Shown: positions 47,516 to 59,880, counted from the stretch's first letter. The stretch: 64,000 nucleotides of DNA from Artocarpus heterophyllus (GCA_025403435.1 JAJQZP010000049.1:377487-441486); one strand, 5' to 3'. Program-made: numbers and translations. The notes: generated by a model not told the origin, from the letters alone.

Positions 47516-50500
47516 ATGAAATGTGATATTCCCGAGCTTAAAGGTGATAACTATAAAGTTTGGAAGGAGAGGATTCTCCTTCATTTGGGGTGGATGGATA
47601 TTGACTATGCCATAAGGAAATATGAACCGCCCTCTATCACTGAGACCAGCACTCCATATGATGTTAGTCGATATGAAAAATGGGAGCGATCCAATCGTCT
47701 CTCAGTTATGTTCATAAAGACTAAGATCTCTACTAGGATTAGGGGTTCGGTTGATCAAAATGACAATGTCTGAGCATTACTGAAGGCTATTGATGAGCAA
47801 TTTGAGTCTTCAGATAAGGCATTGGCAAGCACCCTGATAATGCAGTTTTCATCCTTGAAGCTTACCAGTATAAAAGGCATGCGTGAGCATATCATGCACA
47901 TGAGGGATATTGCGGCTCAATTGAAGGCGCTTGAGGTTGAGATGTCTGATTCGTTCCTGGTACATTACATTCTGAACACTCTACCCTCTGAGTATGGTCC
48001 CTTTAAGATCTCCTATAACACATATAAAGACAAATGGTCAATTAATGAGCTATTGATCATGTGTGTTCCAGAGGAGGGAAGACACATCATGGAAGAGGGA
48101 GAGAAAGTAAATTTGGCAACCCAGGGTAATAAGAAAAGGTCTCAGACCAAGCAAAAGGGAAAAGGCAAGGCTCCTGCCTAGCCAGATATTAAGAAGGAGT
48201 TCAAGTGCTTCTTTTGTAAGAAGAAGGGGCACGTAAAGAAAGACTGCTCCAAATTCTGGGAATGGCTTGATAAGAAAGGTACTCAACTCTCACTTGTCTG
48301 TTATGAATCCAATATGATTGATGTTAATTATAACACATGGTGGGTTGATTCCGGTTCTACAATCCATGGTACCAATTCCCTACAGGGATTGGAAAACCTG
48401 CGGAAGCCAGTGGGAAGTGAGCAGAGCATCTATTGTGGAAATAAAATGCGCTCACATGTGGAGGCTATAGGAACGTGCAAACTGATTTTAAGTAGTGGCT
48501 TTATTTTGTATTTGGAAAAGACATTCTATATTCCTAGTTTTTCTACAAATTTAATTTCAGTTTCCAGACTTGTATCAGTTGAATATTCCTTTAAATTTTC
48601 AAAATCTTCTTTCAATTTGTTTTATAAATATGATTTTATTGGAGATGGTACTTTGTCTGATGGTCTTTTTTGTCTTAATTTGCAAAATGATGCCAATTAT
48701 ACTACTATGCACGTTCATGAAAATGTTGGTATTAAGCGATGTGTTATAAATGATGAATCCTCTATGTTGTGGCATCAGAGATTGGGACATATCTCCATTG
48801 AGAGAATTAAAAGATTAGTAAATGATGGAGTACTTAGTGCTTTAGATTTTACTGATTTTGATACTTGTGTGGACTGCATTAAGGGTAAGCAGACCAACAA
48901 GTCAAAGAAGGGTGCCAAGATAAGTTCTGATTTATTGGAAATCATACATACAGATATTTGTAGTCCAGACATGGACACTTACTCTCAAAGGTACTTCATC
49001 TCCTTCATAGATGACTACTCACGGTACATGCATCTCTACTTGCTTAAAAATAAAAATGAAGCACTAAATGCTTTTAAAGTCTTTAAAGCGGAATTAGAGA
49101 AACAATACGGAAAGCAAATTAAGATCGTGAGATCGGATAGAGGTGGAGAGTACTACGGTAGATTCACTGAGGATGGACAAGCACCTGGTCCATTTGCTAA
49201 GTTTCTACAAGAACATAGGATTGTTGCCCAATACACTATGCCTGGTTCTCCAGACCAGAATGGTGTAGCTGAAAGAAGAAACCGAACATTAATGGACATG
49301 GTGCGAAGTATGCTTGCTAGCTCCAAACTTCCTGAGTTCTTGTGGACTGAAGCTCTTAAGACGGCAGTGTACATATTAAACCGAGTTCCAACCAAGGCTG
49401 TTCCTAAGACACCTTTTGAGTTATTCAAAGGTTGGAAACCGAGTTTGCGACATGCACACGTTTAGGGATGCCCGTCAGAGGTAAGAGTTTATAATCCACA
49501 AGAGAAAAAGCTAGACCCAAGGACCATAAGTGCATATTTTGTTGGTTATGCTGAACGGTCTAAGGGATACAGATTTTATTGTCTATCTCATAGTACTAGA
49601 TTTGTGGAATCAAGGAATGCAAAATTTCTTGAGAATGACTTAATTAGTGGGAGCGATCGATCCTGGAATACTGTTTCTGAGAAAAATCATACAGATGCTC
49701 AACTTTCCACTTCTTATGATAGATTGATTGTTGTGCACAACACGCCTAAAGTTCAAATGCGTGATGAACAACAACATGTCATTCAAGTTCCACAGACTGC
49801 TGATCATGAAATAGATCCAGCTGAACAACAGATACAGGAACCTATTGAACAGTTTGTTGAACAACATGCTCCTCAAGAGAATGTTGAACCAACATTAAGG
49901 AGATCTACTAGAGAAAAGCGATCGGCGATACCTAGTGACTATATTGTGTATCTACAAGAGTCTAACTACAATGTTGGAGCCGAAAATGATCCTGAAACGT
50001 TTTCACAGGCCATAAGTTCTAAGGAATCTAACTTATGGTACAATGTCATGAAAGATGAAATGGATTCTATGGCATCTAACAGAGTCTGGGATCTCGTTGA
50101 GTTGGCTAATGGTGTCAAAGCCATTGGATGTAAATGGGTCTTTAAAACAAAGAAAGACTCATTGGGCAACATTGAGAGACATAAAGCAAGACTTGTTGCC
50201 AAAGGATTCACTCAAAGAGAAGGAATTGACTATACGGGGACTTTTTCTCCTATATCTAAAAAGGATTTTCTTCGAGTCATTATGGCATTGGTTGCCCATT
50301 TTGATTTGGATTTGCACCAAATGGATGTGAAAACGGCCTTCTTTAATGGTGATCTAGAGGAAGAGGTTTACATGAAACAACCAGAAGGATTTTCCTCTAG
50401 TGATGGTGAGCATTTGGTCTGCAAGCTTAAGAAATCCATATATGGATTGAAACAAGCCTCTCGTCAGTGGTATTTGAAGTTCCATGACGTTATCTCTTCA

Positions 50501-51559
50501 TTTGGTTTTGAAGAGAATATCATGGGTCAATGTATATACTAGAAGGTCAGTGAGAGTAGGATTTGTTTCCTTGTGCTATATGTGGATGACATATTACTTG
50601 CAACTAATGATAAGGGTTTGTTATATGAGGTGAAACAATTTCTCTCAAAGAACTTTGAAATGAAGGATATGGGAGAGGCATCTTATGTCATTGGCATTAA
50701 GATCCATAGGGATAGATCTCGAGGCATATTGGGTTTGTCTCAAGAGACCTATATCAACAAGGTTCTAGAGAGTTTTCGGATGAAAGATTGTTCACCAAGT
50801 GTAGCACCCATTGTGAAGGGTGATAGGTTTAATTTGAACTAATGCCCGAAAAATAAGCTTGAACTGGTACAAATGGAAAACATTCCATATGCTTCAGCTG
50901 TTGGAAGCCTAATGTATGCTCAGTTCTGTACAAGACCTGACATTGCATTCGCTGTGGGAATGTTGGGGAGATATCAGAGTAACCCAGGTGTTGACCACTG
51001 GAGAGCTGCAAAGAAGGTGATGAGATACCTTTAAAGGACTAAAGATTACATGCTCATGTATAGATGGACTGATAATCTAGAGGTGATTGGATACTCCGAC
51101 GCAGACTTCACTGGCTATGTTGATTCGAGAAAATCAACATCTGGTTATGTTTTCATGTTTGCCGGTGGAGCTTTATCTTGGAGGAGTGCGAAGCAAACTT
51201 TGACTGCTACCTCTACTATGGAGGCCGAGTTCGTTTCTTGTTTTGAAGCTACTTCGCATGGTGTATGGTTGAAGAGTTTCATATCTAGGCTTAGAATTGT
51301 GGATTCTATTTCTAGGCCATTGAGACTGTACTGTGACAATTCAGCTGCGGTATTTATGGCCAAGGACAACAAGAGCGGTAGTCGAAGTAAACACATCGAC
51401 ATCAAATACTTGGCTATAAGAGAACGTGTTAAAGAAAAGAAAGTGGTCATTGAACACATTAGCACTGAGTTGATGATTGCCGATCCTTTAACTAAAGGCA
51501 TGCCACTAAAGTTTTTTAAGGATCATGTAGTACGAATGGGACTTGGTTCCAAGATGTGA
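47516..51559 (+). pseudogene. copia B gag-pol, single frame with six stop codons
   Basis: Gag from 47516 (MKCDIPELKGDNYKVWKERI). Zinc knuckle [14 protein letters not shown] (48209). Protease [11 protein letters not shown] (48338). Integrase zinc finger [13 protein letters not shown] (48770) with CVDCIKGK. Integrase core with HTDICSPD (48950), SFIDDYSRY and [13 protein letters not shown] (49250). RT with NGVKAIGCKWVFKTK (50110), KARLVAKGFTQREGIDY, LHQMDVKTAFFNGDLEEEVY and LLYVDDILLA (50570). RNase H with YSDADFTGYVDSRKSTSGY (51090) and YCDNSAAVFMAK; ends ADPLTKGMP and a stop at 51557. In-frame stops at 47771 (TGA), 48179, 49463, 50540 (TAG), 50840 and 51032 (TAA). No frameshift in 4 kb. Motif order PR-INT-RT-RH is copia; TNT1/Tork-like is my guess. 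Confidence 0.9.
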
Positions 51560-51860
51560 ATTTTATTGTACGTACATTTGGTTATTTATTTTTATGAAAC
51601 TCTTATTCAGTTGTGATGTTTTCTCATATTCAGTTGTGTACAAATTCAGTTACCTTGAGAAAAATCAATTAAGTTGGACCTAGAATAAACATAAGGTTTA
51701 TTCATTAAGTTGCGTTACCATTTATGTATTAAGGGATATAATGCATTGTAATACATGAAAGATAATACTCATTATAAGAGGACCTATTGCCATGAATCAT
51801 GTGTTTATTCCTTAAGTTTGAGATTGGTTGATTTTGGTTATTTAGAAAATTTATGTGGAC

Positions 51861-51872
51861 GAAGTGGGAGAA
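51861..51872 (+). promoter_or_regulatory. polypurine tract, copia B
   Basis: GAAGTGGGAGAA directly before the 3' LTR. Confidence 0.8.
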
Positions 51873-52344
51873 TGTTATTTTTAATTTATTTATTATTATT
51901 TATTTGGTTTTTTAAATGATAATAAATAAATAAAAATAAATTTAAGTGGTTCAATAGACACGTATTTTCTAAAGGGTGTCAACCAAAGGTTATTCAGAAC
52001 TGTTATAACGCTTCAAAAAAAATACATCTTTTCATGAAAGGCAACGTACACCCTGATGGTGGGTGTCTATAAATATCACGTTAAAGAGGGTCCCTAAGTC
52101 TATGCAATTATTCAGAAATACATCATCTCTAAAATTGCAGAAGGTTTAGAAGATTCTCTTTCTTTCACAAGTTTTGTTTCTTCAGGAATTCTTTTCAGAA
52201 AAACTCTCCATTCATTTATCAGATTATCAATGGCTGGAGGTCAGTTTTCGTTCTTTACGTTTCCGCATTTAGATGATTTTCATGCAATTTAGTTTATGCA
52301 TATATGAAAAATCATAACTCTGTTTATATGTAAATATTCTTACA
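51873..52344 (+). repeat. copia B 3' LTR (472 bp)
   Basis: Same ends as the 5' LTR. Lacks one 4-base AAAT unit at the TATAAATAAATATC site. Followed by the AGATT duplication. Confidence 0.95.
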
Positions 52345-52470
52345 AGATTTTCATTAGTGACGCCATGGAAGAACGAGGCCGATCTCCGCTTTGCATCATC
52401 TCCGACGTCTGCCTAGGCCAAGCCGTCCAAAAGCGAATCATAAATTACATTAGGATTGCAATTTTGGTGA
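52345..52470 (+). pseudogene. UDP-glycosyltransferase fragment, downstream part
   Basis: From 52350 one frame reads FISDAMEERGRSPLCIISDV then CLGQAVQ, closely matching the plant UGT pattern (LISD...PPLCIISDxFLGW) that follows the region found at 45746-45871. Relative to the upstream part the frame is shifted, so the gene was already broken or broke after insertion. After about 52425 the similarity fades, and no C-terminal PSPG box was found before the laccase. Confidence 0.6.
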
Positions 52471-53184
52471 GTGCCTTGAATCTGAAAATCCTAATTGGTC
52501 TTCAACCGTTATCCACTAATCGATTTTGATTTCCTACCATTTGAAAAAGATAAAAGAGACATCTTTCGAACAATGGTTCTATGAATATGTTTCGACTGAT
52601 TATTCACATCAAATCTAAAAGTTGTATGTCTATGAATGATAGTATTGTTAAAAAAATTAAACTTTATGATGTTGAAACCAGTTGCATTTTTTTTTAAAAG
52701 AAAAAAGAAAATTGTTTGCATGTTATGTAAAATTATTTTTATGTCAATAGTTCATTTTTACCCAGTTGCAGGGTGGAGAAAAAAAATGGAGAGAATGAGG
52801 GAGGAGAAGGGCATTTTAGAGTGAAATGAGGAAACACGAGAGAAAGACGGGTCCCTCAACCGGTTGCCGGTAAAAAGAAAAGAAAATGCCCTTAGATGCC
52901 CTCGTCAATTGCTGACCATCGGATTTAAGTTAAATGATATAATATTCGAAATCATACAAATCAATAATTCATAATGTTCTTTGTGGAAGTGGTGGAACTA
53001 TAATTTTTGGCACTATAGACTTGCCCATATATATATATATATAAAATGCCCTTAGATGCCCTCGTCAATTGCTGACCATCGGATTTAAGTTAAATGATAT
53101 AATATTCGAAATCATACAAATCAATAATTCATAATGTTCTTTGTGGAAGTGGTGGAACTATAATTTTTGGCACTATAGACTTGC

Positions 53185-53218
<34 letters not shown>

Positions 53219-53406
53219 CAAACTTTCTTTGTCTGCCAAACAATATAATAAAATAGACGTCTATTGCGCAACGTCCAAACAAATTTGATGAAATATTCCA
53301 TAAAAAAAAAAAAAGCAAATTAATGAGTAGTATATATCCATGTAGTAACCAATTATATGCATTTTCTTTGCTCGAATGAAATATTGTCCGCCTTTAATTA
53401 TCTAGT
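52471..53406. other. intergenic, with 160-bp tandem duplication
   Basis: Apart from the tandem repeat at 52883-53216, no gene signal. This is the 3' flank of the laccase gene. Confidence 0.6.
52883..53216. repeat. 160-bp tandem duplication ending in (AT)n
   Basis: AAAATGCCCTTAGATGCCCT starts at 52883 and again at 53043. The two units look identical until the AT runs (53028-53042 and 53189-53216), which differ in length. Confidence 0.95.
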
Positions 53407-56396
53407 TTAACACTTGGGTAGATCGAGCGGTGGAGGTGGCAGCGTAGATGATGGAGTGGGTCCGTTCTCAACCTCAAACGCCATGCTCATCCCCACAGAC
53501 ATGTGCACGTCCAGATGGCAGTGCACCAACCATACACCTGTCATGTCGTTAATCAACTATCACATCACATGAAAAATACTTACTTCTTCCCTTATATAAT
53601 AAGAAAAATCTTTTTTTAATTTTATATCCCTACAATTATAACTATATTATTCATAAAATTATAGACTTTAGTTTAATATACAATATATTAATTTTTAGAT
53701 TAAATTTTACTGTTTTATTAATAATGAATTTATAATCCAATTAGGTTAAATGGATTTGCTCTATTAGAACCCCATATCTAAAATGAATGTTTTACCAACC
53801 TGGATTATTAACTTGGAATCTTATTACAGCCCATCCTCCAGTTGGAACAGCGATGGTGTTACGTATCTGAGGATTAACGAGATTGAATTTCTTACTGTCG
53901 TTGACAGCATCGTAATTACCAAAGCCTTGAGCCAACACGTGAAAATTGAAACCATGAATGTGAATCGGATGGTTCTCCACTGAAAAGAACGCCGTGTTCT
54001 GCAGCACCATCTCCACAGTAGCATTGAACTTCAGCTTCTTCGCCTTCGTCGATTTCGGAGCGTAGATCAGTGATTCATCAACGCTAATGCTCGAGTTCGT
54101 GTAGTCAAAAGTCAACGGAGGGTTGTCCGGAAAATCAGTGGTGTAAACGCCGTTCACACGGCCATGATAGAATGCCTCCAACATAGATGTATTCTGCGGG
54201 AACACGAAGGATTCATTGTTCATGCTAGCAGAGAACCGTCCCTCGAGCGGGCCTAAACACGTGGCGTTGTCTGGACACCGCTCCACATTCAGTCCGAACG
54301 TCACAAACATGTGTTCGTCCACGTGAGGTGGGACCGGGTGCCAATGGGGTCCACCAACGAGCCCTGTTAGGTTGGTGTAGAACTTGTGTGCCGTTGCTGT
54401 GTCAAAGAAATTAGGTAGGGTTGGCATCACGGGATTTTTTGACTTGGCACCCTCGTAGGCGAAGATGCCCCTTGTGGTTGTGTTGTCAAATGGTAGAATT
54501 GTCTCCGGGGGTGTACTGACGTACGGATGAGCCGCAATGTAGTACGACCTGTCAGGCTGGTCGGCTTTAATGAGGACGTCGACGGTCTGGCCAGGGGCTG
54601 TGACAATAACATCGGTGTCATAGGGATCCGTGTAGGCGGCATCAATAGCCACAACTGTCATCGTGTGATTGGCTATCTTGAAGAAGAGTTGATTATTGAG
54701 TGCAGCGTTGATTATCCTCAACATGTAGGTCCTGCCTCGCTCCACCTTGATCTTGTACATATCTGATGACAATTTTTAATAATTAGGATATACGCGTTCA
54801 TCCATTAGAATTCAGACAATTTTGTAATTAACTATATTGAATATGTGTCGTTCATAAATTGTGAACGTATGTACCATTTACAGAGCAGGGATAGAGATCA
54901 CCGGGTTTTCCATTGATAGTGTAAGCGTCAGAAATATTTGGAGCTGCTCCAACGGCAAGTCCCTCATTCTCAACGTCCACTACGTTAGCATTCCACCACT
55001 CTCCTGCAGTTCAGTTATGTATGTTCATGAATATCTATAAATATTCTTTAAAAAAACCATATATTGATCTAATATGATTTTTGAAATTGTCGATTAATTA
55101 GCAAAATATTAAAAGTCAGATGACATTAGATTTTCTATTCTAAAAGTTCCGGTGAGCTACAATTCATGATTGAACATTGAATTACGTATAGGTCTGCATG
55201 ATGGAATAAGATCTCGCATTTGTATACCTAGTAAGATGGGTATTTCCTTGTGGGGTTTAGGGAAAGGGTACGCTGAACGGCCGAGTTTTGGTTGGATGAT
55301 AAGAGCGCCATAGATGGTTGCTCGGAGCCACGAAACATGGGCATGCCACCAGAGGGTTCCCTCTTGTCCGGTGACATTGAAACTGTAGGTATAACTTTGT
55401 CCTGGACGTATAGGACATTGAGTCACATATGCAGGCCCATCTGCCCATGCAGTTAGAAGTTGCAATACCCCGTGCCTGCATAGAAAAATCAGCCCCATCA
55501 AATATTAATCATGATGTTAAACTCTTACAGATTAGTAACTAATGGAAGAAATATAATTCTAGTTATAAGTTTAGGTACCAAACACACGCTTAAATCGTGC
55601 ATATCTAAAAGAGAAACAATATCACAGTAACATGCATAGTTATTTTCTTTATCCGACTGCATTTAATGATTTGACATTGTCCACAGGATGAAAAATGCAA
55701 TATTTGTAAAAAAAAAAAAAAAAAGTTTAGGAGACGCCCTTGACATTAAAATCCACAGCTTATTAAAGGTATATCTTATATGTAGGTTTCATGCCACAAA
55801 ATTTACCGCCTATTTGTGCGTTATATTTAACACCACTGGTACCCAACATTGTTCTTATTAGTGATGGAACATGTTAACCACATGCACACTTTGTTATCAA
55901 AGTCAAATCGTACGATAAATAAAGGCAAGTAGCAACTCTAATTTTCCTTATTTTTTTAAAATTTAAAGTTTGGGCACTATTATATTATATAAAATACCTA
56001 CGGTACACAATAGATTACTTGATTTGATAATTCATACCAATGAATAGTAACGTCGTATGGCGATTTGTTAAAGACGTGGACGACAAGAGTGTCACCCTCT
56101 CTAACGCCTATTGTTGGTCCTGGCAATCCTCCATTTACTGCCGTTATGACTTGCTCACGGCATAGCTTCGTAGCCCTAAAATTTTCAACCTTCATGTACA
56201 TGCATACATTAAATCGAGCAATTAAAATAAAAACTATAGAGATTTTAGAAACTATAAATGTAAAAATGAAATATATCACGACATCAATAATTAAGGAAAC
56301 AATTACATTGAAAGAATGCTCCACTATTGCAGCGGAGCACATTGAGGAAGCTAAAAGAGCCAACGCACATGCTAGCCAAATGGCGAATCTTGCCAT
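53407..56396 (-). CDS. LAC: laccase (multicopper oxidase), six exons, 570 aa
   Basis: Secreted p-diphenol:O2 oxidoreductase acting on phenolics (monolignols, flavonoids) in the cell wall. Exons on the minus strand: 56396-56307, 56189-56038, 55475-55228, 55003-54875, 54762-53800, 53537-53407; all five introns are GT-AG and phases join without a stop. Residues 1-22 form a signal peptide ([20 protein letters not shown]). Copper motifs: HWHGVLQ (80-86), WWHAH (123-127), HPIHIHG (471-477) and [12 protein letters not shown] (533-544). These give ten His and Cys534; the T1 axial position is Met544. Many N-x-S/T sites. Ends [10 protein letters not shown]. Length is typical for plant laccases. The C-terminal style resembles the LAC7/LAC14-type rather than lignin-type (LAC4/17) proteins; this subgrouping is inference. 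No defect seen. Confidence 0.95.
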
Positions 56397-56554
56397 GACT
56401 AATGCTGCCGAAAGTCGAGATTTTGATAATTATATGGGTCGAAAAAAAAAGTATGTATACTATAATTACGATAGGAATGTGTTGTGGTGATATCTTTTAT
56501 TAATGGAATATTTTCTGAAGGTTGTGTCATATCTCAACACAAGCATATAATGTT

Positions 56555-56563
56555 CTATTTATA
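56555..56563 (-). promoter_or_regulatory. TATA box of the laccase gene
   Basis: TATAAATAG on the minus strand, about 160 bases before the start codon, implying a 5' UTR of roughly 130 bases. Position and sequence fit a plant core promoter. Confidence 0.6.
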
Positions 56564-56569
56564 ATAGGG

Positions 56570-57375
56570 TAACAAGCAATTGCGTAACGCAATAGATAAT
56601 AGCTAGCACAAATGGTTTTTGACAAAAACCAAAGCTTTCGTCTTTGAATATTTTGAATGGGTATTCGTGAGGATGCTATGGATATTTCCAGGTAAAAATG
56701 TTTAATCATTTGGTCAATATGTCAATACTACAATTGCGTTTAACAAATCTAGTATAAAAGTCAGAATCTTTTTATAAATTGGTTGGTTATTTCTAGTAGA
56801 AGTAACACGAGTTCCTTTTTGAATGGGATCTTTCGACAGCTGTCCAAATTCATGTTGTGCTTAATTTATAGCCGTGGAGAAGTACTATATGAATTTATAT
56901 AATTAATTCCTACGAAAGGCAATTTTTTTAATGAGAACTGAAAAAGATATTTACTATAAGTAATTACCCAATAAAATAATTTTAACCAGATTTAATAATT
57001 TTAAAACATGCATAACAAATAAGGAAGAGAAGTTCCCATGTATTTTAACAATAATTGCATTTGTAACCATTTTCTATAGTATTTTTCTCACAAATATTCA
57101 AATTTTCATTCAAAATTTTCATTCAAGTCTATAAATCAAACGGGTACTTAGTTGTCAAGCATTGACATGTTGTATCAAAACGGGGAAAGAAAAGCCCATG
57201 CATACTACCAAACCGTATTAAATATATATATATATATATATATATATTTTGACAAGAAAGTAAAAAATAAAATAAAATCCCCTTAACCACACTTAATAAC
57301 AACATGACACAATAACATGAATTTTCTCATGCCTGGATGTTGTTATAATTACGAAAGACATTGTCTTATTTTTAG
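56570..57375. other. laccase upstream region, no gene seen
   Basis: AT-rich promoter and intergenic DNA with a (TA)n run at 57222-57247. No transposon boundary recognised. Confidence 0.4.
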
Positions 57376-57486
57376 TGTGTGTTTGAACTAAAAATATTAT
57401 AGGAATTTAAATTTAGTTAGAGAAAACACTGTAAAGCATTAGTTGAATTCGAATTATTTTGGTTCTAACTGAAGAGCCAAACATAT
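57376..57486. repeat. MITE-like element
   Basis: About 110 bp bounded by GTGTGTTTGAACTAA and TAACTGAAGAGCCAAACATA, an imperfect terminal inverted repeat (GTTTG...CCAAAC). Inside is ACACTGTAAAGCATTAG, a motif also found in the elements at 58295, 61356 and 62762. Confidence 0.45.
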
Positions 57487-57507
57487 TATTAGATTAATTA
57501 CCTTTTC

Positions 57508-58125
57508 TACTTCGTGTTTTAGGTTTATTTATAAATTATATGCTTTAGTTCTTAATCTTATTAAATATACATCTTCATATTATATTTATACACAAGTCTA
57601 TACCTTTAAGTCAACTCCCAATGTTCACCAAAAATTTATTAAAGTACCATTAAGTATAAAAATAAAAAGGGATATTTGTCATGTTATACCCTCTATTTTA
57701 AGTTAACTCAAAACTTATACTTTTAGTTTCGAATCTCATCGAATTTATACCTTCAGATTTGATTTAATACACAAATTTACAACTTTTCTTGATGTATATT
57801 TAATCTTGACCTAAAATACGCTCAAAGTAAAAAAAATATGAGGGAACTATATTTAAAAAAACTTGATACAAGTTGTCGACTTAAAATATATATAGAATAC
57901 CCTCAAAAATAGGTGTTTTATATGCTTTTTTTTTGTTTTCTTTTTATTTCTTGAAAGTTTTAATTTTCTCTATTTTCTTAAGGATAACTTAGTTATTTTA
58001 AAAGTCAAAACCAACTGTTAGCTGAAGTAAGATATAAATATGTGATTTAAATCTAACTTGAAGGTGTAGATTCGATGAGATCCAAAAACAAAAGTTTAGG
58101 ATTTAAATAAACCTAAAATACAGAG
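57508..58125. repeat. inverted and direct repeat block
   Basis: TTTTAGGTTTATTTATAAATTAT (57528) recurs inverted at about 58082-58118 (TTTAGGATTTAAATAAACCTAAAATA). ATCTCATCGAAT/TATACCTTCA at 57734 recurs inverted at about 58060-58080 (GAAGGTGTAGATTCGATGAGAT). It looks like a degenerate foldback element or two overlapping MITEs. Boundaries uncertain. Confidence 0.45.
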
Positions 58126-58129
58126 TAAG

Positions 58130-59660
58130 CAAAGATAAATAGCCTAAAAAAAACTAAAGAATTAAACTTTAAAAAAATCAGTTGGAAATAAAATGCCCCA
58201 AGTATGACGAGCTGTGTTTTAAATTCAAATTTGTGTGAGGAATTTTGAAATTGAAATATTACGAAAGCATGTAAGTAAATTAGTTTTGTTAGTAGGATGT
58301 TTGAAAGCATTAGTTAGAACCAATGGTTACAATCAATTTAAGTTGACAATACTAAAACATGTGAGAGGTTTATACTACAGGATACTTTTTCTTGACATTG
58401 TAGCATGTGAGAATTTTACACTATAATAACTAAAAGTTTTGATTTTAACTCATATTATCGATCACTAGATTAATATTCTTCTTTGATCTGGTAATATTTC
58501 TTATGCGCGCCAAGAATATTGCCCACAGTCTCGGACTCCGATATATGTTGATAGAAGTTGATAACTTGTTTAGGTATTGCTACGCCTAAAAAAAGGTCTT
58601 GGCACTGAAAAAAAATATATACAAGGTGGAATGTGGTTCAATGTCAAAATTTTCCTCCTTTTTCACATATTTTTTCCATGCCATAATTAAGCCTTGAAAA
58701 GTCTAATATAATCTTCTGGAACCTAAATTTTACCTATTCAATAATCTACCTAGCTCGTCCTTTTTTTCAATAAATGTGCCGAGAGACACAATCGTTTTGT
58801 CGCAGGAAGCTAGTTGACCGGTATTTTTGTATATTATTTCCAACTGATTTTTTGGTTGATCAGTACATAAGATTGCCAAGGCTCACCAGGTTAGAAAGTT
58901 ACATATGAGAAATTGTTCACATAAACCAGCCCAACAAATATGCAAGGCTGATATGCTGGGGAAAACATTTATGTGATCAAGTTTACTTAGTGCTTTTGTG
59001 AGATGGTTCTTCAATATTCCAGAATTTTTCATTGATGAGAAGGCTTGGGATTTGGAGGGTTAGTTCATCAGCCAACCAATGTGTGGGTTAGATCAGACTC
59101 TTTTTTTTTATTTAACATTTTGCTACGGTGGATGTTTGTCTCCCAGTTTTAACTAGGAGGTCAAGATTGTTGAATCTTTCAATTTTTTTTTTTTTTAATG
59201 AGCTCCTTCCGACTTTCATATTTTCGTTTATTTTCTTTGATTTTGGATTATTTTTATTTTCCTTTTTGTATCTTCAGACTTACTGTCCATATTTATGTCA
59301 ATTTTATTTCTATTTTTAATATTGCGTTGAGAATTTGGTATGTAATAATTATCCAATTAAATAGGTGTCAACTTATTAGTTGAGATAGACTTAGTCAATC
59401 AGAATTTTATTTTTATTTTTGATATTGAATCTGAGAATTGTTCTCCCTTTTTTGGACAAAAAGAAGCGATGATCCACAAAAAAAAAAAATGAAAAAAATA
59501 ATTAACACAAACACACAAGATTGAAATAGAAACAACAGAATTAGTCAAACCTTTGATACTATGTCCTAAAAAAAGAATTTGTGCAAATATAACCCGTTCT
59601 GAGTCATTTTTTGAGTAAATGTCATCAATTTTTAAAAATAAAAATACGTGATCGACTATA
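58130..59660. other. intergenic, no gene seen
   Basis: A possible further MITE piece lies at 58295-58430 (GGATGTTTGAAAGCATTAG...). Otherwise AT-rich sequence with several T runs; short frames are low-complexity. Confidence 0.4.
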
Positions 59661-59666
59661 ACAGTT

Positions 59667-59699
<33 letters not shown>
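59667..59699. repeat. (GT)n(AT)n compound microsatellite
   Basis: GTGTGTGTGTGTG followed by TATATATATATATATATATA. Confidence 0.95.
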
Positions 59700-59707
59700 G
59701 GAAAGAC

Positions 59708-59880
59708 AAAAAACCCTAAAGTTTCTCTCTCCCTTTGCTCATCTGCTACCTTTTCCCTTGCCCTCTTTTCTCTTTAGTTACCGACAAAGATCCCCTGCCG
59801 GATGATCTTTTCTCCTCCACGACATCGATGTGAGATTTTGTAAACTCCCCAGCCGCAACCATTGTGTTTTTTTTTAATTA
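59708..59880 (+). other. gene 5'-end-like patch
   Basis: AAAAACCCTAAAGTTTCTCTC, then a pyrimidine- and GC-richer stretch similar in layout to 31341-31490 inside the CACTA element (shared AAACCCTAAAG and GATCCCCTGCCGGATGA versus GATCCCTCTGCCGATGA). No start codon with a useful frame follows. Could be a captured or duplicated 5' UTR. Confidence 0.3.

Larger units (their letters stand above)
45872..52344 (+). mobile_element. complete Ty1/copia retrotransposon 'copia B' with TSD AGATT
   Basis: 5' LTR 45872-46347, PBS 46350, leader with palindromes, gag-pol 47516-51559, PPT 51861-51872, 3' LTR 51873-52344. Five-base duplication AGATT at 45867-45871 and 52345-52349. The LTRs differ by roughly 15 substitutions and one 4-base indel by eye (about 3%), so this is the youngest full element here. 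It was probably autonomous before the stops arose. Confidence 0.95.

Noticed and set aside
54527..54766. 79-residue plus-strand frame within laccase exon 5
   Set aside because: Antisense shadow of the laccase coding exon.
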